DNA of 64,000 nt from contig DIXP01000038.1 in NCBI GenBank assembly GCA_002436065.1, forward strand, positions 69,343-133,342. Reading direction: 5' to 3'. The position numbers and the translations under genes are program-made. This document shows, in pieces, positions 33,352 through 41,338 of the stretch; positions within the stretch are counted from its first letter, which is position 1; the number at the start of each line of letters is the position of its first letter. The notes under the pieces were generated by a model. It did no database searches. It was not told the DNA's origin and saw only the letters and a program-made list of their open reading frames with translations. This stretch comes from Chloroflexi bacterium UBA6077 (GTDB lineage Bacteria > Chloroflexota > UBA6077).

Positions 33352-36300
33352 TCACGCTCCAATCCGGAAGGCATCGCCGACTCGAAGCTGCGGCACCAGA
33401 TCCTGCAGGGGATAGGTAGGCTGCCCGTCCAGCTCGGCCCAGAGCAGCCCGACATCCTCCATGTGCCGTTGGGACTTGCCGCGGCCTGTGTCGCCGGTAA
33501 CGGAGAAGTAGCTCTCGAAGAAGGCCTCGGGCACCTTCGCCGGGTCGGCCGGAAAGAGGTGCGAGCCGGTGCAGACCCGGCCGGACTCGAAGAGTAGGGT
33601 AGGCCGCTGGCGAGTTACCGGCTCTTTGCCAGTACTTTTCCATCGGCCCCCCTCCGAACCGTGCATGAGTCTTTCGATCTCACACGGCTCTCCAGTGATT
33701 GACTTCGAGACATGCTGTCTGTTTGCCGTCCTGCGTGAATGGCAATGTGACATTCGTGGCAAACGGCCAGGGTCTTGCGTCGCCGCGCGGCCATCAGCTC
33801 GACCCATGGCGGTCTTTCTCGTCGCCCCTTCGTCTTCAGGTCGGCGAGTCTGCGGATGTGGTGAACTTGACAGTTCACCGGAGACCCACAAAGCTCACAT
33901 TCGTTCGCGAGGAGCCGTTGGAGCAGCTCGCTGCGTCCTTCCCTGATGAGTTCGGGACTCTGATCGACGATAGCTGCCTTCTTCTGTCGTCGGAGGGGGA
34001 TGCCGCCGAAACGCGCCACCAGCGGCTTCTTCGAGTCTCCTCGTTCCACCACGATCTCCAAGCACCTCATCGGTCCATAGGGGGTCTGTGTGGTCGCCCT
34101 ATACTTGTGGTACAGGTGACGCACGTTCACCTTGTGCTTGTTAGCCAAGGTGCGGAGGAGCGAGGTCTGCATCACCCAGTGCAGTCGCCAGAGCCAGGAG
34201 ACGTTCTGAGCGGGCAGGTAGTACTGTACGAAGCCCCGAAACTCAGCCTGATACCTACTGACGATGCTGAAGTCGCTGTCGTTTTGCAGTTCAGGTCGAT
34301 GCTTCGGTTTGCCCTGTGACGTGTAGAGCGCACATCGTTTCTCGACGACTGCCGCCGGCAGTCGCAACCCGATGCGGCCGTTGAGGCTACGACGCCCGTG
34401 GGCATCGCGCTTGTCGTCGGCCTGCTGGGTAACGATGTCATAACCGAGGAAGCGCGCCGCCTTGGTGGTAGCGTGCGTAATCAAGGTCTTCTCCTCAGAG
34501 AGTTCCAGCTTGAGTGTGTCGCGCAGGAATGCCCTGATTTGGAGCTTGATTTCCTCGGCTTCTGCCTTTGGCCCCGTGAAACCGAGCAGGAAGTCGTCCG
34601 CATAGCGCACGTAGCCAAGCCGTCGGTAGGCGGGGTCTTGGGGGTCGTTGGAGGGGAGCCGCCTTAGCTGCTTTAGCAAGGTCGCTGCCTCCCCCGACCG
34701 CCCTTGACGACGCTGATAGAGGGCTCGTTGCTTCAGTGCCCAATACGGTTTGTTGACCTGTCGCTGCTCGCCGCGATTGAAGGCTGGGAGAAGCGTCTGC
34801 TCGACAAACTGGTCGAACCTGTCCAGGTAGATATTGGCGAGGATGGGGCTGATGACTCCGCCTTGCGGGGTGCCGCTTAGCGTCGCGTTGTAGCGCCAAT
34901 CCTCAAGGTATCCGGCCCGGAGCAGGTTCCGCATCAATCGGAGGAAGCGGCCATCGTGGAGCTTCTCTGCCAGGATCGACATCAGGACCTCGTGATCGAT
35001 GGTGTCGAAGTACTGGCGGATGTCGCCCTCGATGAACCACTTCGTTCCCGTCCACTTGGTTACCACTTCGCCCAGGGCGGTATGGCAGCCGTGGTTGGGT
35101 CGGAAGCCGTGGGAGTGTTCGGAGAACTGCGGCTCGTAGTATGCCTCCAGGATGGAGCGCATGACCTCTTGCAGCAGCTTGTCCGACCACGTCGGGATGC
35201 CCAGGGGACGTTTCTTCCCGTTGGCTTTGGGAATATACGTCCGTCGCACTGGCGTCCAACGATACCGCTCGAAGCGCAGGGCATCGATGATGGCATCGAT
35301 CTTCGCCAACGACATCCCGTCTACGGTCTCCGGAGTTGTCCCCGGCGTCATTGCTCCGCTGTTGGCATACAGCTTGGCATAGGCGCGCAGGTACAGGTCC
35401 CGATTGAACAGCTGTCGGTAGATGTCCTCCAGTGGCAGTCCGCGTCGGCCACGATCTCGAATGACGCCCAGTACAGTCTCGGCATTTCGCATCTCGCGCA
35501 CCTCTCTGCTAGTGGGAGTCAATCACCTGTCCCCCTTCGTCAGTGCGGTCGTGTCTCGGTCGCCTGACTACTACGGGGACTCCGTTGCCATAGGGCTCGC
35601 GCCCCGTAGGCAATCCCGCGTTCCGTTGGAGTAGTACGTCCGAGCGCGACTTAGGCATCCCACTCATCCCCTTGAATGGACTCATTGTCCATCGCTCACC
35701 CTCGCGGAAGTTGCTGAGGCCACAACGTCGGGCCACAGCACGAGGGGACGCCGCATTAAGACGCTGTAGCGGCGGGCACCAGCCGTACACCGCTGGGGAT
35801 TGGGATTCGGGCAGTCTAGCTCTTGCCATATCGCGCGGGTCTTGCGGGGCAACGCATCAAGCGTCTTCGGGCGTTTCCCGCTTTAGCGGCATGCTCTTGT
35901 CCCCTTTGTCTTTCGACGCCAGGTTAGCCGTTGACCCTGGAACGTCCTTCCGAGTTCCACCTGACTGGGTCAGGGATACTACTCCGCGTGACGCGGCGCA
36001 CCGTTGTAAGCGGGGCAGTGGTAAAGCTGGTCGTCCTCGGAGCGGGTCCTGGACGTGGCGGCGAAGACGTAGGGAGCCTGGCGCGCCGGCATGCACACGA
36101 AGACCAGGCCCGGCATGGGGAGCCTCAGGCGGCGAGGCTTCGCGTCGTACCTCTCTCGTAGCCGCACCTTCCAGACCCGGGGCTCCCTCCAGAGGGCGAC
36201 CCGCACGCCGCTGGAGGTCTTCTCCCACCAGAGGGCGTTGGGGGGCAGCAGCCCGGTGCTGAGGTCCAACTCCTGGGCAAGGGCGTGGGCGACGTCCAAA

Positions 36301-36419
36301 GCCGAGACCAGCTTGGTCCGAACCACGGCCTTACCATAGTCATGGACCACTACGCTGTCCTGGTGGAAGTCCAGGCGGAGCCGCAGCGGGTCCTCCTCGA
36401 CCTCCGCTTCAGGAGGCAA
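33352..36419 (-). CDS. E2-like PRTRC protein B, split by a group II intron
   Basis: Two exons read leftward. Exon 1 is 36419-36002 (TTG start overlapping the previous stop) and ends LYHCPAYN plus one base; exon 2 is 33593-33352 and resumes with FESGRVCTGS. Removing 33594-36001 gives one 660-base frame of 219 residues, with the split Val codon restored (G|TC). Protein B of PRTRC cassettes is described as an inactive-looking or divergent E2/UBC fold; the Cys in GRVCTG, seven codons past the junction, is my candidate for a conserved active residue. Unspliced, the protein would be truncated just past the first exon. Function therefore depends on splicing. The frame restoration is seen directly; the E2 assignment is from family knowledge. 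Confidence 0.85.
33594..36001 (-). mobile_element. Group II intron 2 inside the E2-like gene
   Basis: The 2,408-base intron starts at 36001 with GTGCGCC (consensus GUGYG) and ends at 33594 with CTAC. Domain V is visible on the minus strand at about 33662-33705, beginning GAGAGCCGTGTGAGA and closing TCATGCACGGTTC; domain VI follows, with GGGCCG pairing to CGGCC close to the end. It carries a reverse transcriptase with an HNH domain. The boundaries are fixed by three independent signs: the 5' consensus, the domain V/VI position and the exact restoration of the host reading frame. Confidence 0.9.
33615..35522 (-). CDS. ltrA: Group II intron reverse transcriptase with HNH endonuclease
   Basis: The 635-residue protein has the reverse-transcriptase blocks RRTYIPKANGKKRPLGIPT, HGFRPNHGCHTAL, EGDIRQYFDTIDH, GTPQGGVISPILANIYLD and active-site YADD, then a thumb/maturase region and a C-terminal HNH endonuclease (CELCG, HHIRRL, CHECHIAIHAG). 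The start may be ATG 35522 or ATG 35492. The frame does not stop after the HNH domain; it runs on through domain V to within about 20 bases of the intron's 3' end, so the last 40 residues are probably not functional. It should promote splicing of its intron and mobility into DNA. Confidence 0.9.
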   Translation of the reverse strand: MTPTSREVREMRNAETVLGVIRDRGRRGLPLEDIYRQLFNRDLYLRAYAKLYANSGAMTPGTTPETVDGMSLAKIDAIIDALRFERYRWTPVRRTYIPKANGKKRPLGIPTWSDKLLQEVMRSILEAYYEPQFSEHSHGFRPNHGCHTALGEVVTKWTGTKWFIEGDIRQYFDTIDHEVLMSILAEKLHDGRFLRLMRNLLRAGYLEDWRYNATLSGTPQGGVISPILANIYLDRFDQFVEQTLLPAFNRGEQRQVNKPYWALKQRALYQRRQGRSGEAATLLKQLRRLPSNDPQDPAYRRLGYVRYADDFLLGFTGPKAEAEEIKLQIRAFLRDTLKLELSEEKTLITHATTKAARFLGYDIVTQQADDKRDAHGRRSLNGRIGLRLPAAVVEKRCALYTSQGKPKHRPELQNDSDFSIVSRYQAEFRGFVQYYLPAQNVSWLWRLHWVMQTSLLRTLANKHKVNVRHLYHKYRATTQTPYGPMRCLEIVVERGDSKKPLVARFGGIPLRRQKKAAIVDQSPELIREGRSELLQRLLANECELCGSPVNCQVHHIRRLADLKTKGRRERPPWVELMAARRRKTLAVCHECHIAIHAGRQTDSMSRSQSLESRVRSKDSCTVRRGADGKVLAKSR

Positions 36420-37272
36420 CGTCCAGCGGTAGGGCGATCGGTTCGTCGTGGGGGATGGGGACGAGCCCCTTCTGGGTGATCTCGCAGGCATGGAACCTCC
36501 TGATCCGTTGGTAGTCGAGGTGCGCGTCGCGACCGAGGGCGGCGTCGAGGAGTTGGGAGAAGTGAACCGGAGGGTTGGCCTCCAGCCAGGAGGCGAGCTC
36601 GGCAATGCGGTCGAGGATGCCGCTGGCCCGTCGCCACTGCTCGGCCAGATTCAGGACGATCTCTCTGGTCCAGTCGGCGTCCACGACCTCCACCTCGTCG
36701 TCCAGGTCGAGGAAGGCGGTGTCCGTAGCCTCCCAGAGCCAGTCGGCGAACTCTGCGGCGGCGACGTAGGGAGTGCCGTCCAAACGCTCGTGCAGTCCGG
36801 CCGGGTCGAAACCCTGCTCCGGAATCTCCGAGAGAACGTGTCGGGGAACGTGGGCCTCGGCGGCGTCGAGAACAGACAGCCGGGTGTCGTGGCCCGGATC
36901 GAAGGGTTGGGCGCACAGGGCGAAGAGGAGCAGCTCGCCGGTGCGGAGATCCAGCTCGTGGAAGCGGTCGTAGCCCCAGCTGTTCCTCACGAAGGGGATG
37001 CCGCAGACGACCTGCTCGTACTCATCGACCTCGTAGATCGGGAAGTACCTGGCCTCCACCAGATGAAGGAACTCCCAGACCCGGGCGTTCTCTCGACTGC
37101 CACCTGCCTGGTGCGCCGCGAGGATCTCCGATTCCTCCTCCGGGAAGATCTCCCGCAGGATGCGCCGAAAGGCCAGGTAGGCCTCGTGGCTCCCCAGGAG
37201 GGCTGCGACGGACGCCGGAGAGACCGGCGCCCGCCGCAGCTTCCGCCCGAGGGCCGAAAGTCCCGGGATCAC
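36409..37272 (-). CDS. PRTRC-cassette protein, possibly protein F
   Basis: The 287-residue protein is acidic, with many Glu/Asp and Trp residues (EFADWLWEATDTAFLDLDDE), and has no catalytic motif I recognise. It starts on the stop of the protein C gene (ATGA type overlap) and its own stop overlaps the TTG start of the E2-like gene, so the three are translationally coupled. PRTRC cassettes contain a protein named F; the assignment here is by gene order and size, not by sequence. Confidence 0.55.
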   Translation of the reverse strand: MIPGLSALGRKLRRAPVSPASVAALLGSHEAYLAFRRILREIFPEEESEILAAHQAGGSRENARVWEFLHLVEARYFPIYEVDEYEQVVCGIPFVRNSWGYDRFHELDLRTGELLLFALCAQPFDPGHDTRLSVLDAAEAHVPRHVLSEIPEQGFDPAGLHERLDGTPYVAAAEFADWLWEATDTAFLDLDDEVEVVDADWTREIVLNLAEQWRRASGILDRIAELASWLEANPPVHFSQLLDAALGRDAHLDYQRIRRFHACEITQKGLVPIPHDEPIALPLDVAS

Positions 37273-37673
37273 CGGGGCGGCAGGCGCCGAATCGCCTCCA
37301 CCGCCTGGCGAGTCGCCCGGGTGTATGCTTCGACCTCGGCTATGGCGAGGTTGATCTCCGGCCGGCGGGACGCCGCGGCGTCCAGGTCGAGTTCGCCGTT
37401 GTCGTCGAACAACTCCGCGGCCAGATCGAGGACGTGCAGCCGGGTTTCTGGCACGCGGCGCAGGATTGCCGTGACGTTCGGTGCGCGGCCACCCTTGGTG
37501 CCGATCCGCTTGCTGAAGGTGTAGGCGGTGTCCTCGCCCCGCTTCTCTTCGCGGGTGTCGGCGTTGCCCAGCTCCGGGAAGAACTCGGCCAACTGCTTGC
37601 GGATCTCCTCCACCGGGAGCTTGGGGTCGGGATCGGGGAACTCGCGGCCATCGTAGATGAACACTCGCGCCAT
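37269..37673 (-). CDS. Ubl-like PRTRC protein C with C-terminal extension
   Basis: Residues 1-60 match PRTRC protein C (ARVFIYDGREFPDPDPKL, then EEIRKQLAEFFPEL and TAYTFSKRIGTKG), a small ubiquitin-like beta-grasp protein. The family, as I recall it, is about 70 residues; this protein is 134, so it has an extension of about 70 residues. A Gly-Gly pair at 61-62 falls exactly at the end of the beta-grasp part, just where a ubiquitin-like tail would be exposed if the extension were cut off. The JAB peptidase in the same operon could do this; that is inference. It lies directly upstream of the F-like gene. Confidence 0.8.
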   Translation of the reverse strand: MARVFIYDGREFPDPDPKLPVEEIRKQLAEFFPELGNADTREEKRGEDTAYTFSKRIGTKGGRAPNVTAILRRVPETRLHVLDLAAELFDDNGELDLDAAASRRPEINLAIAEVEAYTRATRQAVEAIRRLPPR

Positions 37674-37697
37674 AGGGGACCTCCTGTTGGGGCTCGC

Positions 37698-38309
37698 TCA
37701 GTCGAAGAGCGAAAGCTGGCTGGACGAGGGTTTCGGGGCGATCGGCTGCCCAGCAGGCTGCTGGCTCCCAGGATCCACCTTCTCTCTGCCTGATTGTGGC
37801 TGTGATGCCTCTTTCGACCGGCTCGACGTCGACCTGGCGGCGGTGCGAAGAGATGCTTGCGGATATCGGGGCTGAGATTGCTAGCGGGCCTCCGCTTCGG
37901 CCAGAACGCCCGGCACCAGGTCGAGGGCCGCTTGCAGGTTCTCCACCTCTTCACTGCGGAGCAGCGGATCGCAGCCCTCGGCACCAAGAGCCATGACCAC
38001 CCGCATGGCACCGGGTCCGTCCCCGGGCTTCAAGGTCAGGACCAGCTTCAGGACTCGGCGTGGCGCATCGGCGCCAGGCGGCGCAGCGGGCACCGGGATA
38101 CCTGGTGTAGCGACGGTCTTTGACGATTCCGACGCCTCCCCGTCGAGGTCTGTCGGCGGTTGGTCCGGCAGTTCCCCGGATGCGGAGTCGTCGATCCCCA
38201 CGGGTCTAGAATCAGGCCCCACTCGTTCGGGGTCCGTGGCAGGCCCGGCTTCGGCCACGGGATTATCTGAGCGATCGCTCGTAGCGGCAGGGTCGTGGGG
38301 CGAGTTCAC
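37698..38309 (-). pseudogene. PRTRC protein E-like gene with in-frame TAG; the tail ends in a clamp-binding peptide
   Basis: An ATG at 38309, overlapping the dnaN stop, opens a 142-residue frame: a Pro/Asp/Ser-rich first half, then a folded-looking part (VLKLVLTLKPGDGPGAMRVV, LVPGVLAEAEAR) ending at TAG 37881-37883. The same frame continues without interruption for 60 more codons and ends SSSQLSLFD before TGA at 37698-37700, a perfect sliding-clamp pentapeptide. The natural gene probably encodes about 203 residues, with the TAG a nonsense mutation, a sequence error or a read-through codon. Assignment to PRTRC protein E is by order and length only. Confidence 0.6.
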
Positions 38310-39439
38310 GCGGCCTCTCGGCGAAGGAGCGCCGGGTCATGAAGTGGCATGACCACCCAGCGGTCCGGCGAGCCGGCCTCGTCCACCTCCCGCAAGACGA
38401 CCGGCGACTGGGGACTCGTCCAGTTCAGCTCCAGCTGCGAGCTTCTCGGCGCCTCCAGGAGGTCGGCCAGCAGCCGTGTGTTCAGCGCCACTGCCTGGGG
38501 CTCGCCCTCCAGCGTGGCCGGCAGATCGCTCTTCGCCTCGCCGGTCTCATCTCCTCGCGCCAGCAGCCGAAGCCGCCCGGGAGCAGCGTCCAGCAGCACC
38601 GGCCGGGCATCTCCCCCGCCGAAGATCCCGGCGACACGCACGGTCTGTCGGAGGCTTGCCGCCTCCACGGTCACCCGGGTTCGCCAGCTCTGGGGGATCA
38701 CCCTCTCGACGTCCGGGAAGTGGCCCTCCACCAGACGGGTGAACAGTCTGGTGTCCTTGGTGGCCAGATAGATGCCCCTGGCGTCGGGTGTCGGGAGTAG
38801 GCGCACGGACTCGGCTCCCGACAGCAGGCGGGCACACTCGGCCACGGCCCGGGCGGGGACCAGCAACTGCTGGGGGTTTCCGGACGCTTCGGGCAGACGC
38901 ACCCGCGCGAGCCGGAGCCCGTCGGCGGCAGCAAGAGTCAGGCCCTCCGGTCCGAAGTCGAAGAGAACGGCTGTCAGGACCGGCCGTGTGCCGTCCCGGG
39001 CAGCGGCGAAGACGACCCGATCCAGAGCCTCCCTGAGCCGGCTGGCATCCAGGTCGAGGGCGTGGCTCTCGTCCACGGGTGGGAACGATGGGAACTCCTC
39101 GGGATCGGCCGAGGCGAGATGGGCGGTGAAGCGGCCGCAACTGACCCGAACCCGCCGATTCCCACTCTCCAGACACAGCCGCAGCGGCTGGTCGGGCAGT
39201 TGGGAAGCGTACTCGGCGAGCAGCCTTGCCGGAATGGCGACCCGGCCGGGGGTCTCGACCCTCGCCGCCAGAGTCGTGGAGATGCCGAGATCCACGTCCG
39301 TGGCGGTGAGGGTCAGCCGGCCGAACTCGCCCTCCAGCAGTATCGACTGAAGGATTGGCAGGGACGACCTGGCAGGTGCCACGCGGCCGGCGAGTCGCAG
39401 GGCGCGGGCGAACTCCGCCTGGTCTACGGTGAAATCCAT
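38306..39439 (-). CDS. dnaN: Element-encoded DNA polymerase III beta sliding clamp
   Basis: The 377-residue protein matches the bacterial beta clamp over its full length: three repeats, the first beginning MDFTVDQAEFARALR, with SLPILQSILLE and DVDLGISTTLAARVE, and ending VVMPL, followed by 12 extra residues. The peptide-binding pocket lies between repeats two and three (RLFTRLVEGHFPDVERVIP region). A clamp next to SSB, primase and Rad52 suggests the element controls its own replication. Several nearby proteins carry clamp-binding peptides (helicase C-terminus, E-like tail, a micro-ORF, the Mom-like N-terminus). It starts the coupled gene series running into the PRTRC cassette. Confidence 0.93.
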   Translation of the reverse strand: MDFTVDQAEFARALRLAGRVAPARSSLPILQSILLEGEFGRLTLTATDVDLGISTTLAARVETPGRVAIPARLLAEYASQLPDQPLRLCLESGNRRVRVSCGRFTAHLASADPEEFPSFPPVDESHALDLDASRLREALDRVVFAAARDGTRPVLTAVLFDFGPEGLTLAAADGLRLARVRLPEASGNPQQLLVPARAVAECARLLSGAESVRLLPTPDARGIYLATKDTRLFTRLVEGHFPDVERVIPQSWRTRVTVEAASLRQTVRVAGIFGGGDARPVLLDAAPGRLRLLARGDETGEAKSDLPATLEGEPQAVALNTRLLADLLEAPRSSQLELNWTSPQSPVVLREVDEAGSPDRWVVMPLHDPALLRREAA

Positions 39440-39516
39440 GGAACAGCTCCTTCTCGTGAGATGGGATTACTTCTCCTGGGATTGGAGACGGCGACGGTAC
39501 TCGGGGGGTAATTGGC

Positions 39517-39804
39517 TCAAAGGGTCGTCGGCGGGTTGTGAAATCGGCCGAAGCGCGACTCCCCTGGGTGGGGCAGTGCTGGCCACGCCTGGAGAAGCGG
39601 CTGCTGTCCTGGGGCGGCGAGCGCCACATAGGGCCGCGCGGGGCGGGCCGGGAGCGCCACCGGAAGGTGATAGCGCCGCTGTGAGAATCCTCGTTCGCGC
39701 CGGGCATGGAGCGCGGCCGAAGCAGCGGCTGCCCTCTGTCGCCTGATCTCAGAGGCAAGAGCCTCACGGTCGGAAGAAGGCAACGCTACCGGCACGAAGG
39801 TCAT
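39517..39804 (-). CDS. Hypothetical basic small protein
   Basis: A 95-residue frame rich in Ala, Arg and Pro (REALASEIRRQRAAAASAAL), with a helical N-terminal half. It lies between the zinc-ribbon gene and dnaN on the same strand. No motif or clear ribosome site was seen; it could be a linker-type element protein or non-coding. Confidence 0.35.
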   Translation of the reverse strand: MTFVPVALPSSDREALASEIRRQRAAAASAALHARRERGFSQRRYHLPVALPARPARPYVALAAPGQQPLLQAWPALPHPGESRFGRFHNPPTTL

Positions 39805-39838
39805 CCGGCGCTTCCCGACGCGCGATTGGTCCGGCGCC

Positions 39839-40030
39839 TCACTGGTCGCTGAAGGGCAGATCCTCCGGTCCGTTCGTCACGTCCGGATTACCCTTCCTGG
39901 CCGCGGGTCTTTCCGGCCAGATGTGTTTGTGGTAGCAGCGCTTGCAGACACCCGGCGGGCAGTTCTTGTACTTCCACGGCGGACGCTTCTTGCAGATCCG
40001 GCAGAGTCGTTGCTTGTGCTTACCTCCCAT
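39839..40030 (-). CDS. Small Cys-rich zinc-ribbon protein
   Basis: The 63-residue protein has two CxxC pairs separated by a short basic loop (CRICKKRPPWKYK, CPPGVCKRCYHKH), which suggests a zinc-binding, nucleic-acid-associated protein. It starts at ATG 40030 with GAATGAGG just upstream. Its role is unknown. It overlaps the out-of-frame end of the RES-domain fragment, which is evidence that the latter is broken. Confidence 0.6.
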   Translation of the reverse strand: MGGKHKQRLCRICKKRPPWKYKNCPPGVCKRCYHKHIWPERPAARKGNPDVTNGPEDLPFSDQ

Positions 40031-40293
40031 ACCTCATTCTCCAGAGAGACGTCTTGCCGGCCGGCAAGACGGTGTGTCGCCACCGGGGACCCCCATTCGG
40101 GTGTTAGGCAGACCCCATAGGACCCATCGGGGGAGTCGAACCTCCACCGACAGGCCCTGCCGTAGTTGGCGGGATCGGGATAGCCGGCCCTGTTCAGCCG
40201 AAAGAGGACCGCTCCCGGGGGAATGACGATCTTGTACAGCCGCCAGGCGGTCCCGGGGGGCGGCCTTCTGAGCGCCGCCGAAGGCCCCCTCAC
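39877..40293 (-). pseudogene. Truncated RES-domain toxin
   Basis: The first 60 or so codons from GTG 40293 match the start of RES-domain toxins, which attack NAD (LYKIVIPPGAVLFRLNRAG, ANYGRACRWRFDSPDGSYGV). After that the frame loses resemblance and runs antisense-like across the zinc-ribbon gene to a stop at 39877. The remaining two thirds of a RES domain, with its catalytic residues, is absent. The GTG start overlaps the stop of the HTH antitoxin gene (TAGTG), the usual order in RES-type toxin-antitoxin pairs. Probably an inactive toxin remnant. Confidence 0.6.
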
Positions 40294-41141
40294 TAGCTCC
40301 CCATCTCATCATGGTGTTCGACCAGATCCAGCGCCCGCGCCACTTCATCCCGCGAGTTCTTGCGCAGCACCTTGACCACGCTCTTGCCGCCGAGGGCGGG
40401 ATGGTACTCCAGGAGCAACCTGGCCTTGAACCACGGACTCGTCGGGCCGATGCGCCTCAGGGCCTCGTCCAGGTGGGGAAGGACGCCTCGCTCGCCCTCC
40501 TCGGGCCGATCCACGAACTGCCAGGCCGGGTACTGGAACTCTCGATCGTCGAAGGCGACCCCGAGGAGCTTCTCGGCGCGCCGCCAGTTGGAGACCGTGG
40601 CTCGGGATACCCCCAGCCTTTCAACCACTTCCGCAGCCGACAGGAAGGGGCCCACCTCGGCAAGAGCCCTGTCCCGGTAGCTTCGCCCCCGCTCCGATGC
40701 GACGGTCCATCGTCGGTCGGCCTCCTCTGCCTCCTCTCGCGTCACCGGTCTCAGGAAGTCCGCCGCCCGGATCACCTGGGTTTCCGTGGTGGTCTCCGCT
40801 GCGGCCTCCCCGGCCTGAGTCTGGGAGCCGTCGATCGCCTCGCGCAGGCCCCTGAGTCGCTCTTCGAGAAGGCTCACCGCCTCCAGGGTGGACTTGGAGT
40901 CCACGGGTTCGCCCGCCAGGTCGGCTTCCAGCAGCTGCGCTATCAGCTTGCGAAGCCCTGGCTCCGAAGGCAGGAGGGCCGTCCCGGGTCTGCTCGCCGA
41001 GGCGCCCTCGGCCTTGCCAGCTCGGAGCGCCGGCACTCGCTTGGCCCGGAGGTACCTCCTCAGCGCCTCGCGCAGGGCCGCGTCCGGTGCTGTGTCTCGC
41101 TCGGTCTCGATCGTGCGCATCTGTTTGGTCGACCCAGCCAT
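40293..41141 (-). CDS. HTH antitoxin of a RES-type pair
   Basis: The 282-residue protein has a disordered N-terminal half and a C-terminal antitoxin module: a helix-turn-helix (FLSAAEVVERLGVSRATVSN, about residues 165-190), then a Gln/Trp-rich segment (FQYPAWQFVD) and a Xre/MbcA/ParS-like tail (EALRRIGPTSPWFKARLLLE). Such proteins neutralise RES toxins encoded immediately downstream, as here. A strong AGGAGGTG precedes the ATG at 41141. It is longer than usual for the family. With the toxin truncated it may persist only as a DNA-binding protein. Confidence 0.7.
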   Translation of the reverse strand: MAGSTKQMRTIETERDTAPDAALREALRRYLRAKRVPALRAGKAEGASASRPGTALLPSEPGLRKLIAQLLEADLAGEPVDSKSTLEAVSLLEERLRGLREAIDGSQTQAGEAAAETTTETQVIRAADFLRPVTREEAEEADRRWTVASERGRSYRDRALAEVGPFLSAAEVVERLGVSRATVSNWRRAEKLLGVAFDDREFQYPAWQFVDRPEEGERGVLPHLDEALRRIGPTSPWFKARLLLEYHPALGGKSVVKVLRKNSRDEVARALDLVEHHDEMGS

Positions 41142-41338
41142 ATGCCACCTCCTGGCTCAACCATATCGCATTCCCGACAATCCGTAAAGATCGTACAGAT
41201 ATGACAACAGCCGGCAATGGTCGGGCCAGCGCATCTGTCCCAGCGGAGTGTAAGCCTCCTGGCGTCTGCCGGCCCGGTGATGATGTCGGGCTCCTCGATC
41301 CCCACCGCGAACAGCTTCCTTCGTTCAGCCACGGGGAA
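41142..41338. other. Intergenic region ahead of the HTH antitoxin
   Basis: A 197-base spacer between two genes on the minus strand. It holds the ribosome site of the antitoxin and AT-richer sequence (41160-41215) that probably contains its promoter, but no pair of hexamers is good enough to name. Confidence 0.4.

Noticed and set aside
33615..33740. C-terminal part of the intron reverse transcriptase as a functional domain
   Set aside because: It is translated from domain V and adjacent ribozyme sequence and lies beyond the HNH domain, so it is probably just absence of a stop.
33594..36001. Self-splicing intein in the E2-like gene
   Set aside because: The insert has group II ends and domain V, stops in the host frame, and encodes its protein as a separate reverse transcriptase.
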